Below, one piece after another: positions 8,118-14,600 of a DNA stretch of 22,649 nt. The notes under the pieces are model-generated. The model was not told the origin of the DNA and searched no databases. It saw only the letters and a program-made list of their open reading frames with translations. Each line of letters begins with the position of its first letter. Within the stretch, counting starts at the first letter, position 1. Origin of the DNA: Chitinophagales bacterium (lineage in GTDB: Bacteria > Bacteroidota > Bacteroidia > Chitinophagales > BACL12); the NCBI GenBank assembly GCA_014380545.1, contig JACMJP010000342.1, positions 1-22,649 on the forward strand. Reading direction: 5' to 3'. A program made the translations under genes and the position numbers.

Positions 8118-8957
8118 ATGAGTGTGATCCTTTTCCCAACAGATTTTTCAGGATATTCTGAAAACGCATTTCAATATATTCTGCACTTTGCCGACAGGTT
8201 GCGGGCGAAAATAATATTCCAATATGTAATGCCTGTGTCAGAAAAAACATCTTCTAAAGTAAAAAAATCTACGGCTGAAGAGGATGACAGATATAAAAAT
8301 GCTTTACAACAAATTCATGAATTAAAATTTCGTGCTGCAGATTTTGCTTTCAGGCAGGATTGTGAAATCGTTACTGATCATATTATTTGTGAAGGAGATG
8401 CTGCTGATGAAATATTAAAGGCTGCAAAAGAAATTAAACCTTTAATGATAGCAATAAGCACAAACGGCTATAATGCAAAAAGCACAATGCATGTTGGCAA
8501 TACTACCGCAACAGTTTTAAAAAAATCAAAATTTCCCATGCTGGTTATTCCTGAACATGCTTTTTATAAAAAGGTAAATAACATAGCACTTGTTACTGAT
8601 CTTGATGAAAGAGATGAATCATTAATTTATAAACTTATGATAACAGCGGCCTTATTTAAAGCGAAGGTGCATGTGTTTCATCTTGACCAGAAAAAAACGA
8701 AAGGCGCACAACAGGTAGTAGAATATTTAAGTTTAGTATTCAAGTATCCTTTGCAGATTCATAAATTATCTTTTCAGCCTGTTCAATCAAAAGCCATTGC
8801 ATCCGGTATTGATAAATATATAAAACAGCATACTGTTGACCTGCTATGTATGGAACATCATAAATATTTTTTTCCTGAATTATTTGAAGTAAAACATGCA
8901 GATAGAAAAAATTTCCAAAATAATATTCCTACCCTTGTTTATTACGATGAGATATAA
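8118..8957 (+). CDS. Universal stress protein with two UspA domains
   Basis: The protein has 279 residues, about twice a single Usp domain. Domain 1 (1-146) opens with the classic VILFPTDFSGYSENAF, has a middle strand IICEGDAADEIL and closes with MHVGNTTATVLKKSKFPMLVIP (124-145), where the usual ATP-loop G-x2-G-x9-G(S/T) appears only in partial form. Domain 2 (153-279) starts NNIALVTDLDERDES and ends NIPTLVYYDEI, with no recognisable nucleotide loop. Tandem Usp proteins are common in Bacteroidota and are induced by stress or stationary phase; the molecular role is poorly defined. It is cytoplasmic. The gene begins 34 nt after the PD40 gene, so co-transcription is possible. Confidence 0.88.
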   Translation: MSVILFPTDFSGYSENAFQYILHFADRLRAKIIFQYVMPVSEKTSSKVKKSTAEEDDRYKNALQQIHELKFRAADFAFRQDCEIVTDHIICEGDAADEILKAAKEIKPLMIAISTNGYNAKSTMHVGNTTATVLKKSKFPMLVIPEHAFYKKVNNIALVTDLDERDESLIYKLMITAALFKAKVHVFHLDQKKTKGAQQVVEYLSLVFKYPLQIHKLSFQPVQSKAIASGIDKYIKQHTVDLLCMEHHKYFFPELFEVKHADRKNFQNNIPTLVYYDEI

Positions 8958-9008
8958 GATTTAAAAGTTCAAAGGGGTTGTTAAACCTTTGCTCAAAGTT
9001 CTGTAAAA

Positions 9009-9341
9009 ATGATTCGCAACTGGCAATTTATACTGCGTACTAAACTGCATGTAAGCGGAATGACTTTGTTCCCATTTATACTTGTGCGAAAAAAAGAACT
9101 GCTGCAGGATAAAACATTTGTTAATCATGAACACATCCATCTGCGGCAGCAACTTGAATTATGCATTCTGCCTTTTTATATATTGTACGGATTAAATTAT
9201 TTGCTGAACAGGTTGAAGTATAAAAACCATGATACTGCTTATCGAAATATTATATTTGAAAGGGAAGCTTATCGTAACGAAAAAGATATTACCTATCTGA
9301 AAAATAGAAAATTCTGGAATTGGATCCACTATTTCTCCTGA
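9009..9341 (+). CDS. Small HExxH-motif protein of unknown function
   Basis: This 110-residue protein has a zincin-like motif, NHEHIHLRQQLE (39-50), with His40-Glu41-x-x-His44 and a later Glu50. A hydrophobic stretch follows (LCILPFYILYGLNYLL) and then a basic, Tyr-rich tail with FEREAYRNEKD (about 80-90) that could give a further acidic ligand. I recall similar small proteins across Bacteroidota as conserved hypotheticals; no function is known to me. The motif could make it a membrane-associated metallopeptidase or simply a metal-binding protein. No signal peptide is evident. The start follows the TFF-free leader closely and no Shine-Dalgarno is seen. Confidence 0.72.
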   Translation: MIRNWQFILRTKLHVSGMTLFPFILVRKKELLQDKTFVNHEHIHLRQQLELCILPFYILYGLNYLLNRLKYKNHDTAYRNIIFEREAYRNEKDITYLKNRKFWNWIHYFS

Positions 9342-9353
9342 TTTGTTTATAAT

Positions 9354-9383
9354 CGGTTTCTCCATAAACGTTTTCTCCGTAAC
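9354..9383 (+). repeat. 15-bp imperfect tandem repeat upstream of the lipoprotein gene
   Basis: CGGTTTCTCCATAAA (9354-9368) is followed directly by CGTTTTCTCCGTAAC (9369-9383), matching at 12 of 15 positions. The second unit runs into TAACTTTA, a near miss to the TAnnTTTG box, 20 bp upstream of the ATG at 9405. It could be an operator or chance in a short spacer. Confidence 0.4.
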
Positions 9384-9404
9384 TTTATGTTTAGAATTAA
9401 AATT

Positions 9405-10145
9405 ATGCAGAAATTAATTTACCTTTTTTCATTCTTCCTGACAGTACCTGTATTATTTTTTTCATGTGATGAAAAAGTAGCGGATGACAATCCGGATAAT
9501 GCTATTGCTTATTACCCTATGCAGACCGGAAAGTATGTTATATATGATGTTGATTCAACGATTTATAATGAAACTACTCCTGATGAAACGCATCACTGGC
9601 AAATTAAAGAAGAAATTGTAGATACATTTTATGACCTTGATAATATATTAAATTACCGGATAGAAAGATACCAGCGTATAAACGATTCAGCTGCGTGGGC
9701 ATTACAGGAAGTGTGGAGTGTGCGGGACGTAAACGGCTCCATTGAAAGAGATGAGAACAATCTGCGTTTTGTAAAATTAATTTCTCCGGTTTCAGTTAAC
9801 AGGCAATGGAATGGTACTATTTATCTTGGTGATTTGGATAGCCTGCCTTTTGAAATTGGCTGTAATAAATTAAGTTTTCTTGAAGACTGGGATTATACTT
9901 ATATAACCGTTGATAGTTCAGTAACTATTAATGATATGTTATTTGACAGCACCCTGACAGTATTTCAGCAAGGTGCTGATAACTTGCTTGAACTTAACTA
10001 TGCAATTGAAGTTTACGCAAAGGGAGTGGGTATGGTGAAAAAAGAATTTTATCATTATACATCGCAAATTACGGACGATATAAACTGGGAAGATAAGGTT
10101 GAATGCGGGTATAAATATTTGATGACGGTAGTTGAGTTTAATTAA
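9405..10145 (+). CDS. Predicted lipoprotein of unknown function
   Basis: The protein has 246 residues from the ATG at 9405. The N-terminus MQKLIYLFSFFLTVPVLFFSC is a lipoprotein signal with the modified cysteine at 21, followed by an acidic start (DEKVADDN) often seen on Bacteroidota lipoproteins. The rest is rich in Asp, Tyr and Trp and reads as beta strands (YYPMQTGKYVIYDVD, YRIERYQRI, EVWSVRD, VGMVKKEFYHY). No catalytic motif is recognised. The frame opens earlier at 9387, but that start would add residues before the lipid signal. The gene lies 42 nt upstream of the T9SS subtilase; a functional link between the two is only suggested by proximity. Confidence 0.78.
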   Translation: MQKLIYLFSFFLTVPVLFFSCDEKVADDNPDNAIAYYPMQTGKYVIYDVDSTIYNETTPDETHHWQIKEEIVDTFYDLDNILNYRIERYQRINDSAAWALQEVWSVRDVNGSIERDENNLRFVKLISPVSVNRQWNGTIYLGDLDSLPFEIGCNKLSFLEDWDYTYITVDSSVTINDMLFDSTLTVFQQGADNLLELNYAIEVYAKGVGMVKKEFYHYTSQITDDINWEDKVECGYKYLMTVVEFN

Positions 10146-10187
10146 TATGATAATTACCTGATTATTATTTGTTGTTAAAAATGTTGA

Positions 10188-12014
10188 ATGAGAATTTTAT
10201 TTACACTTTTTATTGCATGTAATTTTATAAATTCTTTTGGACAATCCCTAAACATTAGGAGCTGCAGGGATGAGTCTACAGAATATTTTATTGATGGAGT
10301 AAGAATAGAGGGCGTTTTAAAATTACCTGATAGTGTAATTGAAAAATTGGAAGTAATAACCGGAAGCCTCCCTCAAAATTTTAATAACTGGTATCCAGGT
10401 GTTAATGAAACTTCCGAAATAATTCATGAAAATCCTGTCGGCAAATACTGGGTATATTTTACAGATAAAAATAATTCTATATATAATGTAAATAAACCTG
10501 GAGAATATCTTACTCAAAAGTCTATTGATCGCAGAACTAAATTTGATATTGATGTGACTGTTCAGGATATTCCAGTGAATAAAAATTATATTGCGCAAAT
10601 AAAAAATACAGGTGCAGAAATTGTTATTGAATCAAGGTGGCTGAATGCTGTGAGTGTTAATATTTTTTCTGATGAACAAATGATAGCAATCTCTCAATTA
10701 TCATTTGTAAAAGACATTATTCCTGTAAAAAAATATCGCAGTAAATTGGAAGAATCTCCGGATATTCCATACAATAATACTTTCCGCTTATCAGGCGATG
10801 CAATTTCTTTTTATGGCGCATCTGCAAATCAATTCACTATGATAAATGGTGATTTTTTACATAACCTCGATTACCGTGGCGAAGGAATAACGATAGCAGT
10901 TATTGATGGTGGGTTTTATGGAGTTGATAATGGAATTGGTTATCAAAGTTTAAGGGATAAAGATCAAATACTCGGCGTATATAATTTTCCTGATAATAAT
11001 GAGAACGTCTATTTCTCAAGTTATCACGGTACATGGGTACTCGGAATTATGGCAGCAGATATTTCCGGCTCTTATGTTGGTTCAGCACCAGATGCAAATT
11101 ATTATTTATTTCGGTCTGAGGTTGTAGATAGTGAAAGGGTGGTGGAAGAAGATTATTGGCTTGCTGCTGCAGAGCAGGCAGATTTTGTTGGTGCAGATAT
11201 AATTAATTCATCACTTGGATATACAACGTTTGATGATTCAACAGAAAATCATACTTATGCCGACATGGATGGCAATACAACGGTAGTAACTAAAGCTGCG
11301 GATTGGGCAGCGGGTAAAGGAATTTTAGTTTGTAACAGTGCAGGCAATGAAGGCGACAGTGAATGGCATTACATAGGTGCACCTGCTGACGGAGATAGTG
11401 TGTTTACGATTGGCGCAGTTGATAATTTTGGCAATTATGCTTCATTCAGTTCAACGGGACCAACTTATGACGGAAGAATTAAACCCAACATTGCGGTGCA
11501 GGGCGCTAATTTCCCAATCTTAAACCCGGATGGAACAATTGGAATTGGTGGAGGAACTTCTTTCGCATCACCACTTGCTGCAGGTGCTGCTGCATGTTTA
11601 TGGCAAGCGTTTCCTGAAAAAACAAATATGGAAATAATGCAGGCAATGCAAAAAAGTGCATCCCAATTTAATGATCCGGATTCCTTGCTGGGGCATGGAA
11701 TTCCTGACCTTGCACTAGCTTATATGAATTTGAAAGGGATGGAAACGGATGGTGATGGATTAAGTATGCAAATATTCCCAAACCCTGTTGAAGATGATCT
11801 CTTTCTTTTTATTTACAATACTATTCCCGATGAAACAATATGTTACATATATGATATATCCGGGAAAAAAGTTTTTGAATACAGACTACAGCAATCTGAT
11901 ATAAATTATAACGCAATTCGCATTGACGCAGCAAAAGGTCTTGCTTCGGGAGTGTATATATTAGCGCTTGATATAAATGGAGTAGTGGAAACAGAAAAGA
12001 TTTTTGTTAAATAA
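10188..12014 (+). CDS. S8 subtilisin-like serine protease with T9SS sorting domain and a TonB-plug-like N-terminal segment
   Basis: The protein has 608 residues. A signal peptide (1-18, ending SFG) is followed by an unusual segment (about 24-72) reading TEYFIDGVRIEGVLKLP and IEKLEVITGSLP, closely like the plug of TonB-dependent receptors. Next come a prodomain (about 84-184: GKYWVYFTDK, SIDRRTKFDI, SRWLNAVSV) and the subtilase domain, with Asp240 (IAVIDGG), His280 (YHGTWVLGIMA), oxyanion Asn387 (SAGNEG) and Ser458 (GGGTSFASPLAAG), so the catalytic triad is intact. The C-terminus (about 526-608: MQIFPNPVEDDLFL, YDISGKKVFEY, LASGVYILAL, ending EKIFVK) is a type A T9SS sorting domain, predicting export across the outer membrane and surface attachment or release. 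The gene follows a lipoprotein gene. Confidence 0.92.
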   Translation: MRILFTLFIACNFINSFGQSLNIRSCRDESTEYFIDGVRIEGVLKLPDSVIEKLEVITGSLPQNFNNWYPGVNETSEIIHENPVGKYWVYFTDKNNSIYNVNKPGEYLTQKSIDRRTKFDIDVTVQDIPVNKNYIAQIKNTGAEIVIESRWLNAVSVNIFSDEQMIAISQLSFVKDIIPVKKYRSKLEESPDIPYNNTFRLSGDAISFYGASANQFTMINGDFLHNLDYRGEGITIAVIDGGFYGVDNGIGYQSLRDKDQILGVYNFPDNNENVYFSSYHGTWVLGIMAADISGSYVGSAPDANYYLFRSEVVDSERVVEEDYWLAAAEQADFVGADIINSSLGYTTFDDSTENHTYADMDGNTTVVTKAADWAAGKGILVCNSAGNEGDSEWHYIGAPADGDSVFTIGAVDNFGNYASFSSTGPTYDGRIKPNIAVQGANFPILNPDGTIGIGGGTSFASPLAAGAAACLWQAFPEKTNMEIMQAMQKSASQFNDPDSLLGHGIPDLALAYMNLKGMETDGDGLSMQIFPNPVEDDLFLFIYNTIPDETICYIYDISGKKVFEYRLQQSDINYNAIRIDAAKGLASGVYILALDINGVVETEKIFVK

Positions 12015-12104
12015 TACTGCAAGTCGATTTGTCCTGAAAAATTATAATTTAATTATGTTTTAGGGATTACCTGGAATATAGAGCCCCCTTTAATGAATAT
12101 AATT

Positions 12105-12112
12105 TATTTTTG
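12105..12112 (+). promoter_or_regulatory. Bacteroidota -7 box in the subtilase 3' region
   Basis: TATTTTTG matches TAnnTTTG about 90 bp after the subtilase stop, in a stretch with no rightward gene before the terminator at 12185. No clear -33 TTG is seen. It could drive a short non-coding transcript. Confidence 0.35.
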
Positions 12113-12116
12113 CCCA

Positions 12117-12226
12117 AAGGAAAACAGGAGAGTTGAACTCGAATTATATTTATAATAATTCTTAATAGATAATAAATTTTTCATACAAACACCGTTTGAT
12201 AGTTTTATCAAACGGTGTTTGTTTTT
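12117..12226 (+). ncRNA. Candidate small RNA between a promoter box and a strong terminator
   Basis: The stretch starts a few bases after the -7 box at 12105-12112 and ends in the T-run of the terminator, giving about 110 nt. It holds a purine-rich segment (AGGAAAACAGGAGAG, 12118-12132), a short palindrome GAGTTGAACTC (12130-12140), an AU-rich single-stranded middle and the terminator stem, a layout common in bacterial regulatory RNAs. No convincing peptide is encoded. The alternative is that this is only the 3' UTR of the subtilase mRNA. Confidence 0.3.
12185..12226 (+). terminator. Strong rho-independent terminator, 17-bp perfect stem
   Basis: The left arm 12185-12201 and right arm 12206-12222 are exactly complementary (core AACACCGTTTGATA) with a GTTT loop, followed by TTTTT. 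It lies 170 bp after the subtilase stop and between convergent genes. The minus-strand side lacks a T-run, so it works best for rightward transcripts. A weaker stem CCTGA/TCAGG (12228-12246) follows. Confidence 0.85.
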
Positions 12227-12274
12227 GCCTGAATGTTATTCTCAGGTAATTTTATTTAAATAAATGTGTATTAT

Positions 12275-12706
12275 TTATTTTGAAAAAAAATTTGTGAGAC
12301 TTTCACCAATAATAGATGTCCATCCTTCAACAAAATTCTCTCTTGCAAAGTCAGGAATTGTAGCAGGAAATGTTTCAAGACCTGCATGTGTTAATTTTAA
12401 AATAGTTTTATTTCCATCCGGAGATAATTCAAATGTTACAAAAGAATTTCCTTCATAACCTTCATATCGCCAGCTATAGGTTAATTTCTTTTGCGGAACT
12501 ACTTCAGTTACTTCACAAATATGCACATACTCCTTGTCTCTGTCTTTACCCTCACCTACAAACTGAAATTTAAAACCTGCTTCAGGTTTAAATTCTTTAA
12601 GGTCAAAATACCATTTTTTCATATCATCCTTGTTGGTAATTGCTTTCCAAACTTTTTCAACAGGAGCATCTATCGTCCTTTCAATTGTAAATGGTTGATT
12701 ATTCAT
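12275..12706 (-). CDS. SRPBCC domain protein, AHSA1 (activator of Hsp90 ATPase-like) family
   Basis: The protein has 143 residues. It begins with the family hallmark FTIERTIDAPVEKVWKAIT (6-24) and DDMKKWYFD, continues with F(E/K)PEAGFKFQF, ITEV-type strands and RYEGYEGNSFVTFEL, and ends with a long helix, FVEGWTSIIGESLTNFF. This is the START-like helix-grip fold with a hydrophobic pocket. Small stand-alone AHSA1 members usually bind lipophilic ligands or act in unknown stress responses; the Hsp90 link applies to the eukaryotic relative only. It is cytoplasmic. It is the last gene of a leftward cluster, 17 nt after the RpoA-CTD-like gene, with an AAAGGA stretch upstream that may serve as a weak ribosome-binding site. 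Confidence 0.87.
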   Translation of the reverse strand: MNNQPFTIERTIDAPVEKVWKAITNKDDMKKWYFDLKEFKPEAGFKFQFVGEGKDRDKEYVHICEVTEVVPQKKLTYSWRYEGYEGNSFVTFELSPDGNKTILKLTHAGLETFPATIPDFARENFVEGWTSIIGESLTNFFSK

Positions 12707-12723
12707 ATAATTTTTTTGGTCCT

Positions 12724-12942
12724 TTATTTTTTCTTCTTATTAAATGTAAGCCCTTTTTCAGCAAATGCTTTTCTAATTTGTTCAAGAGCATTTGGACCGA
12801 TGCCATGAAGCTTTGCTAATTCTTCTTCTGTTAGTTTTGATAATTGTTTTAATGTTTTTATTCCTTCATTAGTTAATGCCCGCTGTGCAGGTTTTGCTAA
12901 TTTAACCGGGAGATTATCATTAGCCTTTTTATCATCAGACAT
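12724..12942 (-). CDS. RpoA C-terminal-domain-like / helix-hairpin-helix small protein
   Basis: The protein has 72 residues. LAKPAQRALTNEGIKTLKQL (15-34), SKLTEEELAKLHGIGPNAL (35-53) and IRKAFAEKGLTF (56-67) follow the pattern of the RNA polymerase alpha C-terminal domain, including the helix-hairpin-helix turn LHGIGPNAL, with a Lys-rich tail (NKKKK). It may bind DNA or a partner protein. It lacks the alpha N-terminal domain and cannot be a polymerase subunit itself. Such tiny proteins often accompany DUF1905/OmdA-type genes in Bacteroidota, as here, but their role is not established. It lies 35 nt after the DUF4287 fusion gene and 17 nt before the SRPBCC gene, so all are probably co-transcribed. 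Confidence 0.82.
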   Translation of the reverse strand: MSDDKKANDNLPVKLAKPAQRALTNEGIKTLKQLSKLTEEELAKLHGIGPNALEQIRKAFAEKGLTFNKKKK

Positions 12943-12977
12943 GTTGTATTATTTTTTTTTCAGTTTTTTATTTATCA

Positions 12978-13748
12978 TCACACCTTATCTTCAGTTAAAA
13001 GATTAATTGCTTTTTCAATACGCCTTTGTTTTGTTTCTTCTGTTTTAGCATCTTTAATTGGAATTATAAGCCATTGTTTTTTGCTGTTTGAAAGGGATTC
13101 AAACTTTTTCTTTGCATCTGCATTATTATTTAATACTTTTTGAAATTCCTGCGGCACTTCCACAATGCGTACTTCAGTATCTAATTCAATGAATACATCC
13201 ACTTCATCTCCACCTTCCACACCAGCACCTTTGCGATGTTCAGCACTAACTCCAACCATGAATGCACCACCCATAACAGCAATTGTATTGCGATAAGTAT
13301 AACCATTAATTGTTATACGGACAGGTGGTCGTTTTCCTGCTCCCAGACTTTCAACTATTTCTTCCGGAATTTTTATCCCTGTTGCTGTTTTTCCTCCCTG
13401 CAAAATTGTTGTGTGGAATTTTAATTTTTTATTCACCGATTTTTTATTCGTATTCTTTACTGATTGATCTTTAGGAACTTTATTAGGGGCTGTTTTTTTT
13501 ATTTCTTTTTTAATTGGCTTCTCTTTATTTTTTTTAAATTCTTCAGCCGGTTTATAGTTTTTAAAAACTGCATATATTGCCATGGCATGCCCATGCCCGA
13601 GATCAAAATCTTCTTTTAACCATTTTACAATTTCTCCTGCTTTAATCCCGGGTTTGAGCAAACCTTTTTTTTCAGCAATTTTTTTAAAGTCTTCAGGGCT
13701 CTTGCCTGTTTTTGCTTTTATGTTATTGATATAAGCCTGGAACGACAT
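12978..13748 (-). CDS. DUF4287 - DUF1905 - YdeI/OmpD-associated (OmdA) fusion protein
   Basis: The 256 residues fall into three parts. Residues 1-70 (SFQAYINNIKAKTGKSPEDF, then GHGHAMAIYAVFKNY) match DUF4287. Residues 71-108 form a Lys/Pro/Asn-rich flexible linker. Residues 109-192 (KFHTTILQGG, TGIKIPEEIVESLGAGKRPPVRITING, FMVGVSAEHR, GGDEVDVFIELD) match DUF1905, a small beta-barrel-like domain. Residues 193-253 (RIVEVPQEFQKVLNNNADAKKKF, LSNSKKQWLIIPI, RRIEKAINLL) match the YdeI/OmpD-associated family, linked in enterobacteria to bacteriocin or peptide protection. Function is unknown and no signal peptide is visible, so it should be cytoplasmic. It starts 19 nt after the DoxX-like gene, in the same cluster. 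Confidence 0.83.
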   Translation of the reverse strand: MSFQAYINNIKAKTGKSPEDFKKIAEKKGLLKPGIKAGEIVKWLKEDFDLGHGHAMAIYAVFKNYKPAEEFKKNKEKPIKKEIKKTAPNKVPKDQSVKNTNKKSVNKKLKFHTTILQGGKTATGIKIPEEIVESLGAGKRPPVRITINGYTYRNTIAVMGGAFMVGVSAEHRKGAGVEGGDEVDVFIELDTEVRIVEVPQEFQKVLNNNADAKKKFESLSNSKKQWLIIPIKDAKTEETKQRRIEKAINLLTEDKV

Positions 13749-13767
13749 GTTATAATTGTTTTAATTG

Positions 13768-14154
13768 TTATAAGTTTTGTTTTTGATAAACATACCTGTT
13801 CAATTTGTGATAATAAAGGTATGAAGTAATAAGTATTGCAAAAATAATAAGCGGGAACAAGGTTCCAACCTGAAACCCGTCAACGGCCCAATTGCTTATG
13901 AATGCAGAAAGCATGCATATAGCGAAACCCATGTATGCCCATTCTTTATATCTGCCAGTTACTATTGGCAATATTAAAGCTAACGCTCCTATCACTTTAA
14001 AAGCAGTGAGCATATTTCTGAAATAATCAGGATAACCTAAATGCCTTATTCCTTCAACAGCTACTTCGGTATTAGAGGTTAATGCCGGCACAACTCCTTC
14101 AAATAAAAAGATGATAATTGTTGCTGTCCAGTAAATAATTTTTGCTTTTTTCAT
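13768..14154 (-). CDS. DoxX-like family membrane protein
   Basis: From the ATG at 14154 the protein has 128 residues and four hydrophobic helices: IIYWTATIIIFLFEGVV, a second around MLTAFKVIGALALILPIV, a third around YMGFAICMLSAFISNWAV, and a fourth around LFPLIIFAILITSYLYY. HLGYPDYFRNML between the first two and the LALILP stretch are typical of DoxX-like proteins. The frame extends further upstream, but the extra N-terminus (MSFSHSLIFLL...) is a poor fit and overlaps likely leader sequence. DoxX-like proteins sit in the cytoplasmic membrane and are tied loosely to redox or quinone processes; the specific role is unknown. This is the first gene of the cluster that continues with the DUF4287 fusion gene. 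Confidence 0.82.
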   Translation of the reverse strand: MKKAKIIYWTATIIIFLFEGVVPALTSNTEVAVEGIRHLGYPDYFRNMLTAFKVIGALALILPIVTGRYKEWAYMGFAICMLSAFISNWAVDGFQVGTLFPLIIFAILITSYLYYHKLNRYVYQKQNL

Positions 14155-14600
14155 TTTGTTTATTTTAACGGGTATGAAATATATTTTATCGCAACAAAAA
14201 TGCAATGACAACAGGAAAATTAAGCTGTGTGAAAACGACAATTCAAAAGGGCGTTTGCGACATGTATTATAAGTAGTTTAATTGTGCAGTCAGTCAGTGA
14301 AAGATGAATTGAATTATCCTAATACTTAATAGTATTCAAAAAGTTTTTTTTGATTTTCTTTTTATTGAGATACAATATCAATAATATGAATGGTGCGGAC
14401 CAGAAAATTGCTATTATTAAGAAGCTTTAAGTAAAATATTTTCCTTTCGCTTTCAATGCTCATAAAAGAAAACATTGCAATTATTATAATCCATATTGCG
14501 AAAAATAGTAAACTGATATGATTGAAACTCATTATATGAAATAACAAATATGCATATTGAAGAAAGCAGCTTTGTTATTTAAATCAAAATAGAGGATTCC
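14155..14600. other. Intergenic stretch with weak signals
   Basis: These 446 bp separate the epoxide hydrolase gene from the DoxX cluster. They hold a possible small membrane ORF (14362-14532), a small AT-only hairpin (AATACT-TAAT-AGTATT, 14321-14336), a T8 run at 14344-14351 and a CAGT triple (14287-14298). Minus-strand CATTTTTG, one base from the -7 consensus, lies near 14200 and may be the promoter of the DoxX cluster. Confidence 0.5.
14362..14532 (-). CDS. Possible small single-pass membrane protein
   Basis: A 56-residue frame from the ATG at 14532 reads MSFNHISLLFFAIWIIIIAM, one clear membrane helix, then a short Glu/Arg/Lys cluster (SIESERKIF) and a tail rich in Ile and Asn. A near-consensus -7 box, CATATTTG (first base differs), lies about 15-20 bp upstream on the minus strand. 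No family is recognised. In DNA this AT-rich, an open frame with hydrophobic residues can arise by chance, so this is a candidate only. Confidence 0.25.
   Translation of the reverse strand: MSFNHISLLFFAIWIIIIAMFSFMSIESERKIFYLKLLNNSNFLVRTIHIIDIVSQ

Noticed and set aside
8970..8991. CAAAGG/CCTTTG hairpin after the universal stress gene
   Set aside because: Stem of six pairs with a 10-base loop and no T-run, so not convincing as a terminator.
12135..12167. TTG-initiated 10-codon ORF after AGGAGAG in the subtilase 3' region
   Set aside because: Ribosome-site spacing is too short and the peptide is low-complexity (Asn/Tyr/Ile).
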